Assembly: GCF_011075055.1 (NCBI RefSeq)
Contig: NC_058141.1
Coordinates: 19,470,031-19,534,030, forward strand
Direction of reading: 5' to 3'
DNA length: 64,000 nucleotides
From: Mangifera indica
Lineage: Eukaryota; Streptophyta; Magnoliopsida; Sapindales; Anacardiaceae
Below, one piece after another: positions 53,471-64,000 of this stretch; the first letter of the stretch is position 1, and each line of letters begins with the position of its first letter. The notes beneath the pieces are model-generated. The model saw nothing but the letters and a program-made list of their open reading frames with translations, searched no databases and was not told the DNA's origin. Both the position numbers and the translations under genes were made by a program.

Positions 53471-54482
53471 CCGAAACAACCCGCCCATGGCCTTGAGTTT
53501 AGTGTCACTTCATGATGGTGACAGAGCAAATCTGGTATGAAGCATGAACACCAGAACACTCCACAACTACTGAAATATTTAATAAATTTGCCGTATATTT
53601 GTATTATACATAGTATCGTTTAGGCAGAGGAGAAAAACAGTATGATTTCTGTGGGTTGTGGACCTTGGTTCAGGTAATAAAAGATTACATGATTATATTT
53701 TTTTAAATACTTGGACTCATTGTTTGCACGAGATCAAGATGAGAGGATTTATCACATCGCTCCAATTGATCTCAACTATATTTTGCCGATTCCTTCCGCT
53801 TCGCCTTGTATGATTGAGATGAAAAGATGAGATCAAGATAACGAGAACATTTAAGATGTAGAAACAATTACCTCTAGAGAAGTTGGTCACCCTCATGGTG
53901 TTGCTCAAGTTTGGATGCGAGTGAAGTTTGATCATAAGTTGGTTCTAGTTTGATTCAAATAGATAATAAGAGAGCTCAAGTTTCTCAAATTGTATTGAAG
54001 GAAAGCTAAGTTTAAGTTTGACATTTTTGTTGTGCTTCTTAGTTAGTTATCCATTTATCTGGAACTTCTCATCTTTACCTTCATTTGACTCCTCCATATC
54101 CTGGGGAATCTACAGTCATCTTCCATTTTTGCTTCCCCTCATTCTTCATTTGAATTAGTTATGGATTGTGAAGCATCACGAGAATTGTAGAAAGATTTGT
54201 AGCAATCGAGTTGAATGATAGGCTTGCAAATTAGACCAAACCAAACATCCTCAAATTCGAGTTTTACACAATTATTAATCGAGCTTAGAACTTTAACTCA
54301 GGTTTGATTCAAACTTGATTCATATAAACTCAAATCGAATTGAGCTGGCATTTAAACCTAACCAAATTTAAGTCAAGTCCAACCCTAATGCAAATCCTAC
54401 ACAATCAATCAAGGTTGGAAGAGTTGGCTCTAGTCACGGTTGCACACACATTGACTGCTTGGAATACTAACATTAGTCTTTA
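53471..54482. other. Intergenic DNA with direct repeat R, copy 2 (53890-54215)
   Basis: Apart from repeat R, nothing is recognised. It ends at the target duplication of element copy 4. Confidence 0.6.
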
Positions 54483-55207
54483 GGCCAAAGGACTTACTCT
54501 CACCCAAGTTTTAATACATTTCTAAAGTAACATCTACAGGATTTGAAAAACTCAAAATCCCATATATAGGTCAATTGTCATTAAATTTTTTTGTTTTAGA
54601 AGTAAGTTTAAAATTGTTATTTTATTAATAATATTAAAAAAATATAAAATACATTATATTTTCTCTCTAAATTTTAAAAACCAATAATTTCACTTCTATT
54701 TAAAGATTTTTAATTTTCAAAAATAACATTTTTTCCTCAAAATCTAAGGTTTATTTTCTTCCTCTCTCTAACATTTTCGATCACCGACGACGACGTTTCA
54801 ACACCCTACCTTTGCTAGTAACAATGCAACTGGGAAGATGAAGTTTTCGTCGTCCCGGTTGTCTCATCATTAGCAAAGGTAAGGTGTTGTCGTCCATTGT
54901 TGACGACAGAAGAAGAATCAAAATCGATCATTGGCAAATAGAAGGGGATTTTAAAACTCTAAGGGGGAAAAGTGATTTTTTTAAAACTTAATTTTAGAGT
55001 GAAATTATTAGTTTTATAAATTAAAGAAGAAAATGATATAAATTTTTAGAATTTTAAGATTTATTAGTAAAATAACAATTTTTTTCATGTCTCTAATAAA
55101 AAATTTTAATGTTAATTCGCTTATAGGTAAGATTTTAAATTTTTCAAATATCACGAATATGACTTTGAGAACACATCAAAACTTAATTGGGAAACAGTCG
55201 TTTGGCC
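54483..55207. mobile_element. Foldback/Mutator-like MITE copy 4 (725 bp)
   Basis: It begins GGCCAAAGGACTTACTCTCA and ends with the inverted TGGGAAACAGTCGTTTGGCC. A perfect 9-bp target duplication TAGTCTTTA stands at 54474-54482 and 55208-55216. The interior has further inverted segments (around 54790-54920). It stands about 180 bp upstream of the putative DGD2 TATA box. No transposase. Confidence 0.88.
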
Positions 55208-55305
55208 TAGTCTTTATTTAATCCCAACCTTCTGCTTTGCTGCAGTTTACCCTCACATTTCCCTCCAAACTTTTCATTTACTGCAATTTCCCCCCATCCC
55301 TCAAG

Positions 55306-55313
55306 GCATATTC
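55306..55313. promoter_or_regulatory. P1BS-like element (GNATATNC) upstream of DGD2
   Basis: GCATATTC fits the PHR1 binding consensus and lies about 70 bp upstream of the TATA-like box. DGD2 genes are known to be induced by phosphate starvation, which makes the site meaningful, though an 8-bp motif can occur by chance. Confidence 0.45.
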
Positions 55314-55382
55314 TATAGTCCAATTTATCCAAATAAGATAATGATTTATTCGGTAAAATGAAATCCCTGTCCAATTTGCGCC

Positions 55383-55390
55383 TATATAAT
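55383..55390 (+). promoter_or_regulatory. Putative TATA box of DGD2
   Basis: TATATAAT. It is followed by a likely 5' UTR, an intron within that UTR (donor ACAAAG/GTACGC at about 55579, acceptor TTGTTAG at about 55747), and the ATG at 55765. Confidence 0.5.
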
Positions 55391-55764
55391 AATAATTTAC
55401 GCGGTGCTTGAACCAAAGGCACCTCAAGGTGTATTATCGACTCCAGTCAACGTGAAAACAGGACTTTTTGGCTTCCTCGTTGATTCTCTGCTAAATTTTC
55501 TCAGGTCATCTCTGTTACGCTTCTCTTACTTCCTCACCACGTTCAAGTCCTGACGGATTATTCAGACAAATAACAAAGGTACGCTTAACAATTTATTTAC
55601 TGTTTGCTGTATTCCACTTCAAATCATGTTCTTATGCCTTGTGTCTCTTGGAATCATTTGCTTGTACGAAACCCTAGGTTTAAATCTTAGCTATAAAGTC
55701 GTTGTTTTCGTCTAATTTTGAGAAATTTTTCTTCAGATATTGTTAGGTTAAGGCTGATGACTGA

Positions 55765-57748
55765 ATGGATAGAAAACGGCATGTTGCGATTTTTACTACT
55801 GCGAGTCTTCCATGGATGACTGGGACGGCTGTTAACCCTCTGTTTCGTGCTGCGTATCTTGCTAAAGATGGAGAAAGAAAAGTCACTTTGGTGATTCCTT
55901 GGTTATCTTTGAAACACCAAAAACTAGTTTATCCTGGCAACATCACATTTAGTTCACCTCAGGAGCAGGAAAGTTATGTTCGTGAGTGGCTCAAGGAAAG
56001 GATCACGTTTACTTCATCTTTTATTATACGTTTTTATCCTGGAAAGGTAATCATGCCTGTAATTTTCTTGTACCAGTTCTGATATGGATATATTTATTGT
56101 TTTTGTGTTTATGTTTGACTTCATTGTGACTTTGATGCATGTATATCTATTGTGATGAATCTCCATGCTGTTTGAGCTGATTAGACTTGCCCATGAGTTT
56201 GGGCCATCTTTTGCTTTAGAGTATTAGCATCTGTTGCTTTAGAACAGCATCTAGGAGCAATTTAAGAGCTGTATAGTCATTGATGACTTCCTGGGTGGTT
56301 GCAGTTTGCTGTAGATAAAAGGAGCATTCTTGCTGCTGGAGAGATTTCTGAAATTATCCCTGATGAGGAGGCGGATATTGCTGTCCTTGAGGAGCCTGAG
56401 CATCTTACTTGGTTTCATCATGGGAAGAGATGGAAAACTAAATTCCGCTTTGTTATAGGAATTGTACACACCAATTACCTGGAATATGTGAAGCGAGAGA
56501 AGAATGGACGACTGAAAGCATTTTTCCTTAAACATGTAAATACTTGGGTTGTCGGTATCTATTGCCACAAGGTACAACTTTTATAATTTCCAGGTAGCTA
56601 AATACTCCATTGGTGCTCCACATCCTTTGCACTAAGAAGTAAACCATGTTTATATCCTTATATGTTGTTCTATTCTTTGAAAAGTTGCTTCCTCACAACA
56701 TTGTGGAATCTTAATTGCAGGTGATTAGGTTATCCGCTGCCACACAGGATTATCCAAATTCCATCATCTGCAATGTTCATGGAGTCAATCCCAAATTCCT
56801 TGAGATTGGCAAGAGAAAGATGGAACAACAACAAAGTGGGAACCAGGCCTTTACTAAGGGTGCTTATTACATTGGGAAGATGGTGTGGAATAAAGGCTAC
56901 AAGGAACTGCTTGAGCTTCTTCGTGACCACCAAGAGGAACTAGCAGGGCTTCAAGTGGATTTATATGGCAATGGGGAGGACTCCAGTGAGGTTCAAGAAG
57001 CTGCTAACAAGTTAAAACTAGTAGTTAGAGTTTATGCTGGGCGTGATCATGCTGACCCTGTATTTCATGAGTAAGCTTCCTTACATATGTCTAACTAAAA
57101 AAAATTCAACAGTGATTGCTGAGCAAATCATGGATTGCCCACTTGGCCCCTTCCCTATAGTTCTGTTATTTCCTTCTCAGTTTTTTGAACAAGTTGAAAT
57201 TGAAATTCATATTAACTCCTTTTTATTCCATTTTATTTTCTGCCACCTCCAGTTATAAAGTCTTCCTGAATCCAAGCACAACAGATGTGGTTTGCACGAC
57301 CACAGCTGAGGCATTGGCCATGGGCAAAATTGTTGTCTGTGCTAATCACCCTTCAAATGACTTCTTCAAGCAGTTCTCAAATTGCCGAACTTACGATGAT
57401 GGCAATGGATTTGTTGAAGTCACACTCAAGGCACTCACAGAGAAGCCCTCGCAACTTTCTGAAGCACAGAGGCATGAACTATCGTGGGAAGCGGCTACAG
57501 AACGGTTTCTGAGGGTTTCTGAGTTGGACCAGGGTTTTGTGAAGAAACTGTCAAAAATTCCTTCAACGAAATCTGCATCCAGATCATTAAATGTGAGGAG
57601 AAGCATGGATGATGTTTCAGCATATATACATTATCTGAGTTCTGGGTTTGAGGCAATGAGAAGATTATTTGGTGCAATTCCAGCGAGCCTGCAACCGGAT
57701 GAAGAGCTATGTAAGGAGCTCGGGTTGGCAATTCCTACGCATACATGA
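55765..57748 (+). CDS. DGD2: Digalactosyldiacylglycerol synthase 2, 464 aa, 4 coding exons
   Basis: Exons 55765-56046, 56305-56571, 56721-57070 and 57253-57748 total 1395 nt, all GT-AG. The enzyme moves galactose from UDP-galactose to monogalactosyldiacylglycerol at the outer plastid envelope and replaces phospholipid in phosphate shortage. Markers of the GT4-type family and of DGD2: AIFTTASLPWMTGTAVNP at the start, HLTWFHHG, GIVHTNYLEYVKRE, the KGAYYIGKMVW motif opening the nucleotide-sugar domain, and FLNPSTTDVVCTTTAEALAM near the C terminus. Length is close to the 473 aa I recall for Arabidopsis DGD2. It lacks the long N-terminal extension of DGD1. The start is set by an upstream in-frame stop and by homology. 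It is the only live copy of the duplicated pair. Confidence 0.95.
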
Positions 57749-59740
57749 GGCCTATAAAGTTGATTTATAGATATGTTTTTATATTGAAAAATGCTTGACA
57801 TTATGTCGAATTATGATCAGTCTCAGGGCCAACAAAACGTAAAAGACAGATTTCTCTGTCCATTGCTTTTAAACGAAGTTGGGATGAACAGCATGTCCTT
57901 GTGAGTTGTGACTGGGGATGCACCGAGTTGATGGTTTCCCGGTTTCCCTCTGGTCAAAACCGAAAGCAAAGGGAAGGGGACTTAAATTGTAAGGCCAAGT
58001 TGATTGTAATATTTTTATAGATATTCACGAATGACCTCTTAGTTGTTGTATATTTAATGATTAACAATAATACCGTCTCGCTTTAATTCGCGGTAGGTGG
58101 GAAACAAGTAAATGAAGCACAGGAATAGCAATATAAAGTGTACATTTGTTAAGATTTTAAATACAAGGTACGAGTCTTATATCTCAATTTAAAAAGTATG
58201 AGTATAGCAATACATGGTTTTAGGTGTCAATCTTAATAACTAATTTTTGAGATTTTGAGATTTTAATGTTTATGTTAGTTGATACAACAATCATTATCAT
58301 GTATTTTTTTGTAATAATCATATAATGTAAATGATAATATCATCATTGCAATGTTCCATAGCTTTGATTTGATAGACACACATTGAATGATCATGCACTA
58401 ACTATTTGTTAAGTGAAGGCGGACATCGAAGAGTTCAAAATTATATAAATTTTACGTTAAATATAAAATCCAATTGGATTTCTACATCATTATCAAAGAT
58501 AGGCATGGGCTTGAGAGATTGCCCGACGCTCAAACATCAAGAATGATGTGCTCCTGTATAATTTGAAAATTGAAATTGGTGGTAGGTTATTACCCAGTCA
58601 TGACATTAATATAAACACAGAGTATCAATTACAAGTGCAAAATGATACCTACAAAATAATTCAATATATATTTTTCTAGATGATTAAAAGAACAAAAGCA
58701 TGAAAATGGACACATAATAAATCAGTCAGTAATAGTATTTATAGATTAATTTGCCTAAATATTTTGATGTTCATTGAATAAGTATATGTGAAGAAAACAT
58801 TTAATAAAATATTTGATATTCATATATTTATATTGGAAAACCTTCAATACAAAATTTGGGCAACATGAAAGCCAAGAAAATAGATATTTGATATCCTCCA
58901 GATTTCATATTCAGGTTTGCTGAACATGCTTATACTGGGAAACACATCTAAGACTAAATCTATCTTCACGAAAGACAATAAAAGATGTATAATGAAATAT
59001 GGCAATAAAAGATGTATAGTGGAGTATGGCAATTTTTTATAATTACCATAAAAGCTTTTTTTTTTTTCCATATATATAAGAAATTACCTTATTTAATATT
59101 ATGAATTTAATAATTTCTTTTCAATATTAAATAATTTAATTTAATGTTATAGTAATTAAATAAATGACATTCAAAGTACAGTTGTTGGCTTGAAACAGGG
59201 TGACAAGAGTTGCCATATACGCAGAATTGCAGATTACATGGCGATGGAATCTAGAGAAGCAAAACGACGGCGTTTGCTTCAGTTGTTGGTCTGGGTCTTG
59301 GTCTTGGTCTTGGTCATGGTTTTGAAATCCTGAAATGGAACGGCTGGTTTTTCAAGTCTGCCAAGTGACACTGTGTGATAGCCCCCGCCTGCCAGCGCCA
59401 CCTGCTTGCCAAGAAGACTCAAAGCCACCGAACCCAAAACAGATTTGGATGAAAATATGTAACCTCATCCATTTTTGGTAGCACAACTTAGCACCCTTTA
59501 CTGTTACAGTGTTATTTGTCTAATTTAGTAGCTAACTTAAAAACTAGACAAAAAAACGTAACTGAAAATGAATAGGAATCAATTTCTTGTTAATTTTTTT
59601 GTAATCTTCCTCGTTTTGCAATTTCTGAACTTATGCCTACACGTGGTTCTTCAGGATTCATTGCACCTTCAATTCACTCCCTTTATAAGCCACCCTTCTT
59701 AACACAACTTCACTATCATACACCTTCCCTTCTTGTAACA
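57749..59740 (+). repeat. Spacer copy S4 between DGD2 and MZK3
   Basis: As S1: DGD2 3' flank, the noncoding repeated body, then the MZK promoter (TTTATAAGCCACCC near 59683). No gene. Confidence 0.85.
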
Positions 59741-62551
59741 ATGGCTGGTCGCCCACACAGAAGAGGTTGCAGAAATGCTCGTCGCCTTGACTTTTCTCCA
59801 GATTATGTTCCTGAAGCATGGCTTATAATCAACGAGACCAACGAAGGTGGTGTTGATGAGGTGATTTCACACTCAGCTCAGCTCCATAATTTCAATTTCC
59901 TGATGTTAATGTTTAACAACTATGCTTTTATTTTTGTTTATAGTTTCACTATGGTGCTTAACTGCTTATCTATATAGCAACTTGTGATATGATCTATATA
60001 GTACTATTATCATATAAAGCACTGCTTTATTCTGGTTTGATGATAGCCCTTGTGGGAAATCTTGTTTCTCCTTTTAGCCTCACATTTAGTTGAGTACTGA
60101 TGCAGTAGTTGTGCTCTCTGTGTCAAGGTTTCTGTATATCTTATTGCTCTGTTGGTCAGATTATAGTTTGTTGGCATGACTTCAGGATCTTGTTTGAGGA
60201 TATTGTGTTGGTAAAATTTTTGTTAGACTGATTAGGAACGTATTATGTAATTTGTCAATTTTTGGCACTGCACTCTTTTACAGATAAACACTTAGAGACC
60301 TGTATAGATGAGTGTGTCACCTTGTTTTTTTTTGTTTGTGTTCAAATTTCAAAACTAGGGTTGCCATGGTGAACAAAACCATGCCATGATTTTTTTTTTT
60401 ATATATAAATTTCAAATCATTAAAAGCAATTATAAAAACTTTGGACTCTAATTCACTAAAAATATTTTGTAAGAGAGGGATACAAATCAACTTGTCCATT
60501 TTATGTTCATTTTCCAATTATAAAACACATGTTGTCATGGTCTTCGATGTGGTAGCATGTGTTACTTTTTTCCTTTAAATCATACCATCAAGCCTAGTTT
60601 TACTTAAAACACTTTAAATTATTCTTAAATTTTCCAACTTAAAAAACAAGTGTTATCATGCATTTTGACATGGCAACATAGTGTTTTTCTTTTTGTTTCA
60701 AATAATTACAAACCGCTATGAAAACTATTAAATCTAATTTCTCTTAAAACTCAATAAATTTATTTTCATTCTATCCTTTTTATTAATTTTCAATTTTAGA
60801 AACAAGTGTTGTCATAGTCTTTAACATGACAATATGTGTTTTTGTTTCTTCAAATCATTAAGAACCGCTATAAAAACTATTAAATATAATTTCACTTAAA
60901 ACACTTAAAAGTTTTTTTCATCGTATACTTTTTATTAATTTTCCAACTTCAAAAACAAATGTTGTCATACTCTTTGACTTGACATTACGTGTGTGAGTGT
61001 TTTTTTTTTTTTGGTCTCAAATAATTAAGAAAACTATCTCATATAGTTAATTTAAAACAATTAAAATTTTTATGACCCTATCTTTTTTATGTTAACTTAC
61101 CAACTTCAGAAACAAGTATTGCCAGGCTTTTCAATCTTACAACATTTTTATTATATTTATTTCACATAATTAAGAATCGTTATGAAAATTATCAAATTTA
61201 ATTTCAATTAACATTTGAAATTTTCTATCACTTGTCCTTTATATATTAATTTTCTAGGTTTAGAAACAAATGTAAACATTATTTTTTGCTTTAAATCAAT
61301 AAAAATCGCTATGAAAATTTTAAAGTCTAATACATTGATAGTAAGCACAACAAATTGTCAAGTAAAAACTCTTTTTTTTTTTTTCGTAACTTCATCAAAA
61401 ATGTAGTTATAATATTCCCAATGACTATATACTGTACTGCTTCCAGGTGATCTAAAAATTTGTCAAATCATGTATCTAAACCATTTTTAGAATGTGTCCA
61501 AGCAATCTTGAAATTCAAAATGTTTGACAGTTCAGCTAGTCTTGTTGATTCATGATGGATACATATAAAACAGGAGATAGAAATAAAATTCTATTAGTGT
61601 TAAGTGCAGCTCATCAACGGCTGTTATTAGCTAGTTTAAGTCTGGAGATTTAGAGAATTTAGGGCAGTTTTGAAATGAAATTTTATGAATATTTCTTTTC
61701 AGGAAATATGTACTAGTTTTATAGTTATGGCTTCTGTAGTTCTTGAATATTGTTATTCCTGTTCTGTGAATTGGATGATGCATTACTGAATGAGTAAAAT
61801 TTCAGTGCTTTGACATTGCTGCTTTCCTTTTAGATATTTTTAGGCATGATATGAATTGATGAACTGTTAGTCAAGTTCTTACTTGTATAAACTGCTATGT
61901 GTAATTGGCACATTTACATATTCCATATAAGAAACCAGACACTTAAGAATCATTTAGCAACAAACTGATGAAACTGGAAACTTTTTGCAATGTGACTTGT
62001 AGCAGTACATAAATACGGCCACAAATGAAATATTTTACTCGAGGGAGGATATGTTGCGCTATTTGGAAAATCAACTTCGGGTCAATCGACCAGCCCCAGT
62101 TAGTTTTTAACTCCTTAAACGATTATATTGTGCCATTTGTTTCACCTCAAGTCTCTTATACATCATGGAAACCTGGTTGTTGTTTTTCATTCTTCATATA
62201 TATTGTTACAGGCCCTCCAACCAGGACGACCATTAGATTATTGTACCCGTTGCAGGAGTGTGGGACACGAGGCACATCCGTGGATTCTCTGAAGAATATG
62301 TTCGGGTACGTATTATTTTCCATTTGTCCACCTGTTTCTGTGAGGAATTCCCACAACTCACATTCTATTATTCTAACGTTCAGGCGATCAATGCACTGTA
62401 TCCAATAACTGCAGCTGGATCAGCACCTGCACCTGCACCTGCACCTGCTTATGGGGGAGGATAGCCTGCAGGGGTACAGAGGGCTACATACCGGTGTGGC
62501 TTTTGTCACCGATATGGGCAAAACGCCCGCACTTGCCGTGTACTTTTGTAG
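59741..62551 (+). pseudogene. MZK3: copy with frameshifted zinc knuckle
   Basis: Exon 1 59741-59860 and exon 2 62003-62098 are open (PEAWLIIN in place of PEGW; QYINTATNEIFYSRED). Exon 3 begins at 62212. A 2-bp loss changes the knuckle end (CTRCRSVGHEAHPW instead of ending in Cys) and brings a TGA at 62290-62292. The downstream exon frame (AINALYPITAAG, from about 62384) ends YGGG, TAG at 62462-62464. After that stop, an in-frame second knuckle CGFCHRYGQNARTC follows (62495-62536, His replaced by Gln) and a second stop at 62549-62551. A truncated protein of about 98 aa could still be made, but the first knuckle is lost. Confidence 0.75.
60400..61330 (+). repeat. Degenerate tandem repeat array in MZK3 intron 1
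   Basis: About six to seven units of the same family as in MZK1 and MZK2 (starts near 60416, 60560, 60705, 60856, 61021, 61167 and 61293). More decayed than the other arrays. Confidence 0.8.
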
Positions 62552-62639
62552 CCCATGTAGTCGTAGTATATGATTGAGCAGTGTCTCCATAATAATTATC
62601 TAAACTTGAAAACTTTCATGCGTTGGTTTCCCAGCTTTG

Positions 62640-64000
62640 AGCTTTCAGACAACAATTTGGATGCCTTGAAATATATTTGTTTAGGTAAATGAAGTATAGG
62701 AATATCAACATAAAGTGTACATTTGTTAAAATCTCAAGTACAAGAGACAAGACTTAAATCTCAAATTTAAAAGTATAAGTATGGGTAATCATAGCTTTGG
62801 GTTTTCAATTTCAAAAACTAATTCTTAGGATATAGTTTTTCTAATGTTTACGTTATATAATACTAGAGCTATTATCGTGTCTCTTAGTTATAATCATATA
62901 ATGCATATGGTAATGTCATCATTGCAATGTTTTACAGTCTTGACAATTGCCCACGTTGAATAATTGTACACTAACTATTTGTTAGCCATAGGTGAATATT
63001 GAAGAGTTTGAAATCATATAGATTCTACACTTGATATGAGATCCAACTGAATTTTTACATCAATATCAACGACAGGCATGGGCTTGAGAGATTGCCTAAT
63101 GCTTAAACATAAAATATGATGCATTCTTGGGCCAAACGACTATTTCCCACCCAAGGTATGCTGTAATGACAAGTTTTTATCCTTTAATTATGGAAACACC
63201 AAATACCCACCCATGACCGATTAAATTTAACAGAACTCTAACGTCTGAAAATTTTATCTCTTTTTGCCCCCCTAAACTTTAAAGACTAAAATTTTCCCTC
63301 AGCCTAAGTTTTAAAAAATGGCAGTTTTACCCTAGGGTTTGGTTTTGAAATCTCCGACCACATCTTCGGCTCCAGTGCCAATGGCCTCTCCCTCCCTAGA
63401 CATCCTCTCCTTCCGGCGATCTCTTTCCTCCCATTTGGAGGGCCAATCGGTGTCGGAGACGCCTTGAGAGATGAAGAACTTCGTCGGGGAAGACGAAGGA
63501 GGAAAGAGATCGTCGGAAGGAGAGGATGTCTCGGGAGGGAGAGGTCGTCGGCAATAGAGCCGGAGATATCGCCGGAGATTTCAAAACCAAACCCTAGGGT
63601 GAAACTGCCATTTTTTAAAACTTAGGCTAGAGAAAAATTTTAGTTTTCAAAAATTAGGGGGTTAAAAATAGATTATATTTTAATTTATTTTTTAATATTA
63701 TAGAGAAAATGACGATTTTACCCTTACCAACGTTATTTTTAACTGGTCATAGGTAGGTATTTACTGTTTCCATAGTTAAATGGTAGAAACTTGTCATTAC
63801 AGCATACCTTAGGTGGGAAATAGTCGTTTGGCCTGCATTCTTGTATGACCTAAAGATTGAAATTAGTAATAGGTCATTTTTGAGTTATGACTAGACTAAA
63901 ATATGACATTATTATAAATAAAACGTATCACTTACAGATAATAGAAATTTTATTTTCGGATCAAAATATGGGCTCCATGAAAGCCTAGAAAATAGAAATT
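62640..64000 (+). repeat. Spacer copy S5 (continues past window end)
   Basis: Matches S1/S3/S4 from the marker region onward, split by element copy 5. The last bases (GGGCTCCATGAAAGCCTAGA) correspond to about 38575 in S1, roughly 800 bp before an MZK exon 1. Confidence 0.82.
63130..63833. mobile_element. Foldback/Mutator-like MITE copy 5 (704 bp), best-preserved copy
   Basis: Left terminus GGCCAAACGACTATTTCCCA and right inverted terminus match over about 50 bp with few differences. A perfect 10-bp target duplication TGCATTCTTG lies at 63120-63129 and 63834-63843. The interior is a second palindrome: CCCTAGGGTTTGGTTTTGAA (about 63330) pairs with TTCAAAACCAAACCCTAGGG (about 63578), and the CATCCTCTCCTTCCG arm with CGGAAGGAGAGGATG. 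Nearly the whole element can fold into one hairpin. Uninterrupted versions of the site occur at about 38263, 46641 and 58545. The short open frame inside is part of the hairpin. Confidence 0.93.

Noticed and set aside
63396..63590. 64-codon minus-strand frame at the right end
   Set aside because: Part of the hairpin of element copy 5.

Overview
This window is nuclear DNA of a flowering plant, almost certainly a eudicot. It is AT-rich, its genes carry many GT-AG introns, and the coding families are plant ones. Gene content and order recall the Arabidopsis chromosome 4 interval At4g00550-At4g00590 (DGD2, NAD-ME2, a small membrane protein, threonine aspartase). That comparison is from memory. 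The species cannot be told from the sequence alone.

Layout. (1) 1-506: the 3' end of a PLIM2-like LIM-domain actin-bundling gene. (2) 2149-2680: a WD40 (coatomer beta'-like) pseudogene. (3) 4136-8367, minus: a complete 11-exon taspase-type threonine aspartase. (4) 9057-22219, minus: a tandem array of plant short-chain dehydrogenase/reductases (SDRs) of the salutaridine reductase/menthone reductase class. Three copies are intact, one is killed by a single-base deletion, one is a truncated chimera, and there are two orphan exon relics. (5) 22943-28990, minus: a complete 19-exon mitochondrial NAD-malic enzyme of the NAD-ME2 (59 kDa) type. (6) 31296-32690, minus: a small membrane protein of 85 aa. 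(7) About 33.1-64.0 kb: a segmentally duplicated array. Its unit is a leader region (with box C/D snoRNAs in the first copy), then DGD2, then a non-coding spacer, then a small gene for a protein with an MBD-like region and a CCHC zinc knuckle, here called MZK. One DGD2 copy is dead (35455-37467) and one is intact (55765-57748). Of the MZK loci only MZK2 (47780-51297) is fully intact. The spacer begins again at the right edge, so the array probably continues beyond the window.

Five related non-autonomous foldback elements of the Mutator-like type share GGCCAA termini. Two have perfect 9- or 10-bp target duplications and two have near-perfect 9-bp ones. They sit in SDR intergenic DNA, between NAD-ME and its neighbour, upstream of DGD2, and inside the last spacer.

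Biology. DGD2 makes digalactosyl lipid at the plastid envelope, and its promoter holds a P1BS-like phosphate-starvation site. NAD-ME2 decarboxylates malate in mitochondria. Taspase and the SDRs act independently. The most novel content is the MZK family with its tandem-repeat introns and antisense exon relics, and the snoRNA cluster whose two guides fit neighbouring sites in 25S rRNA.
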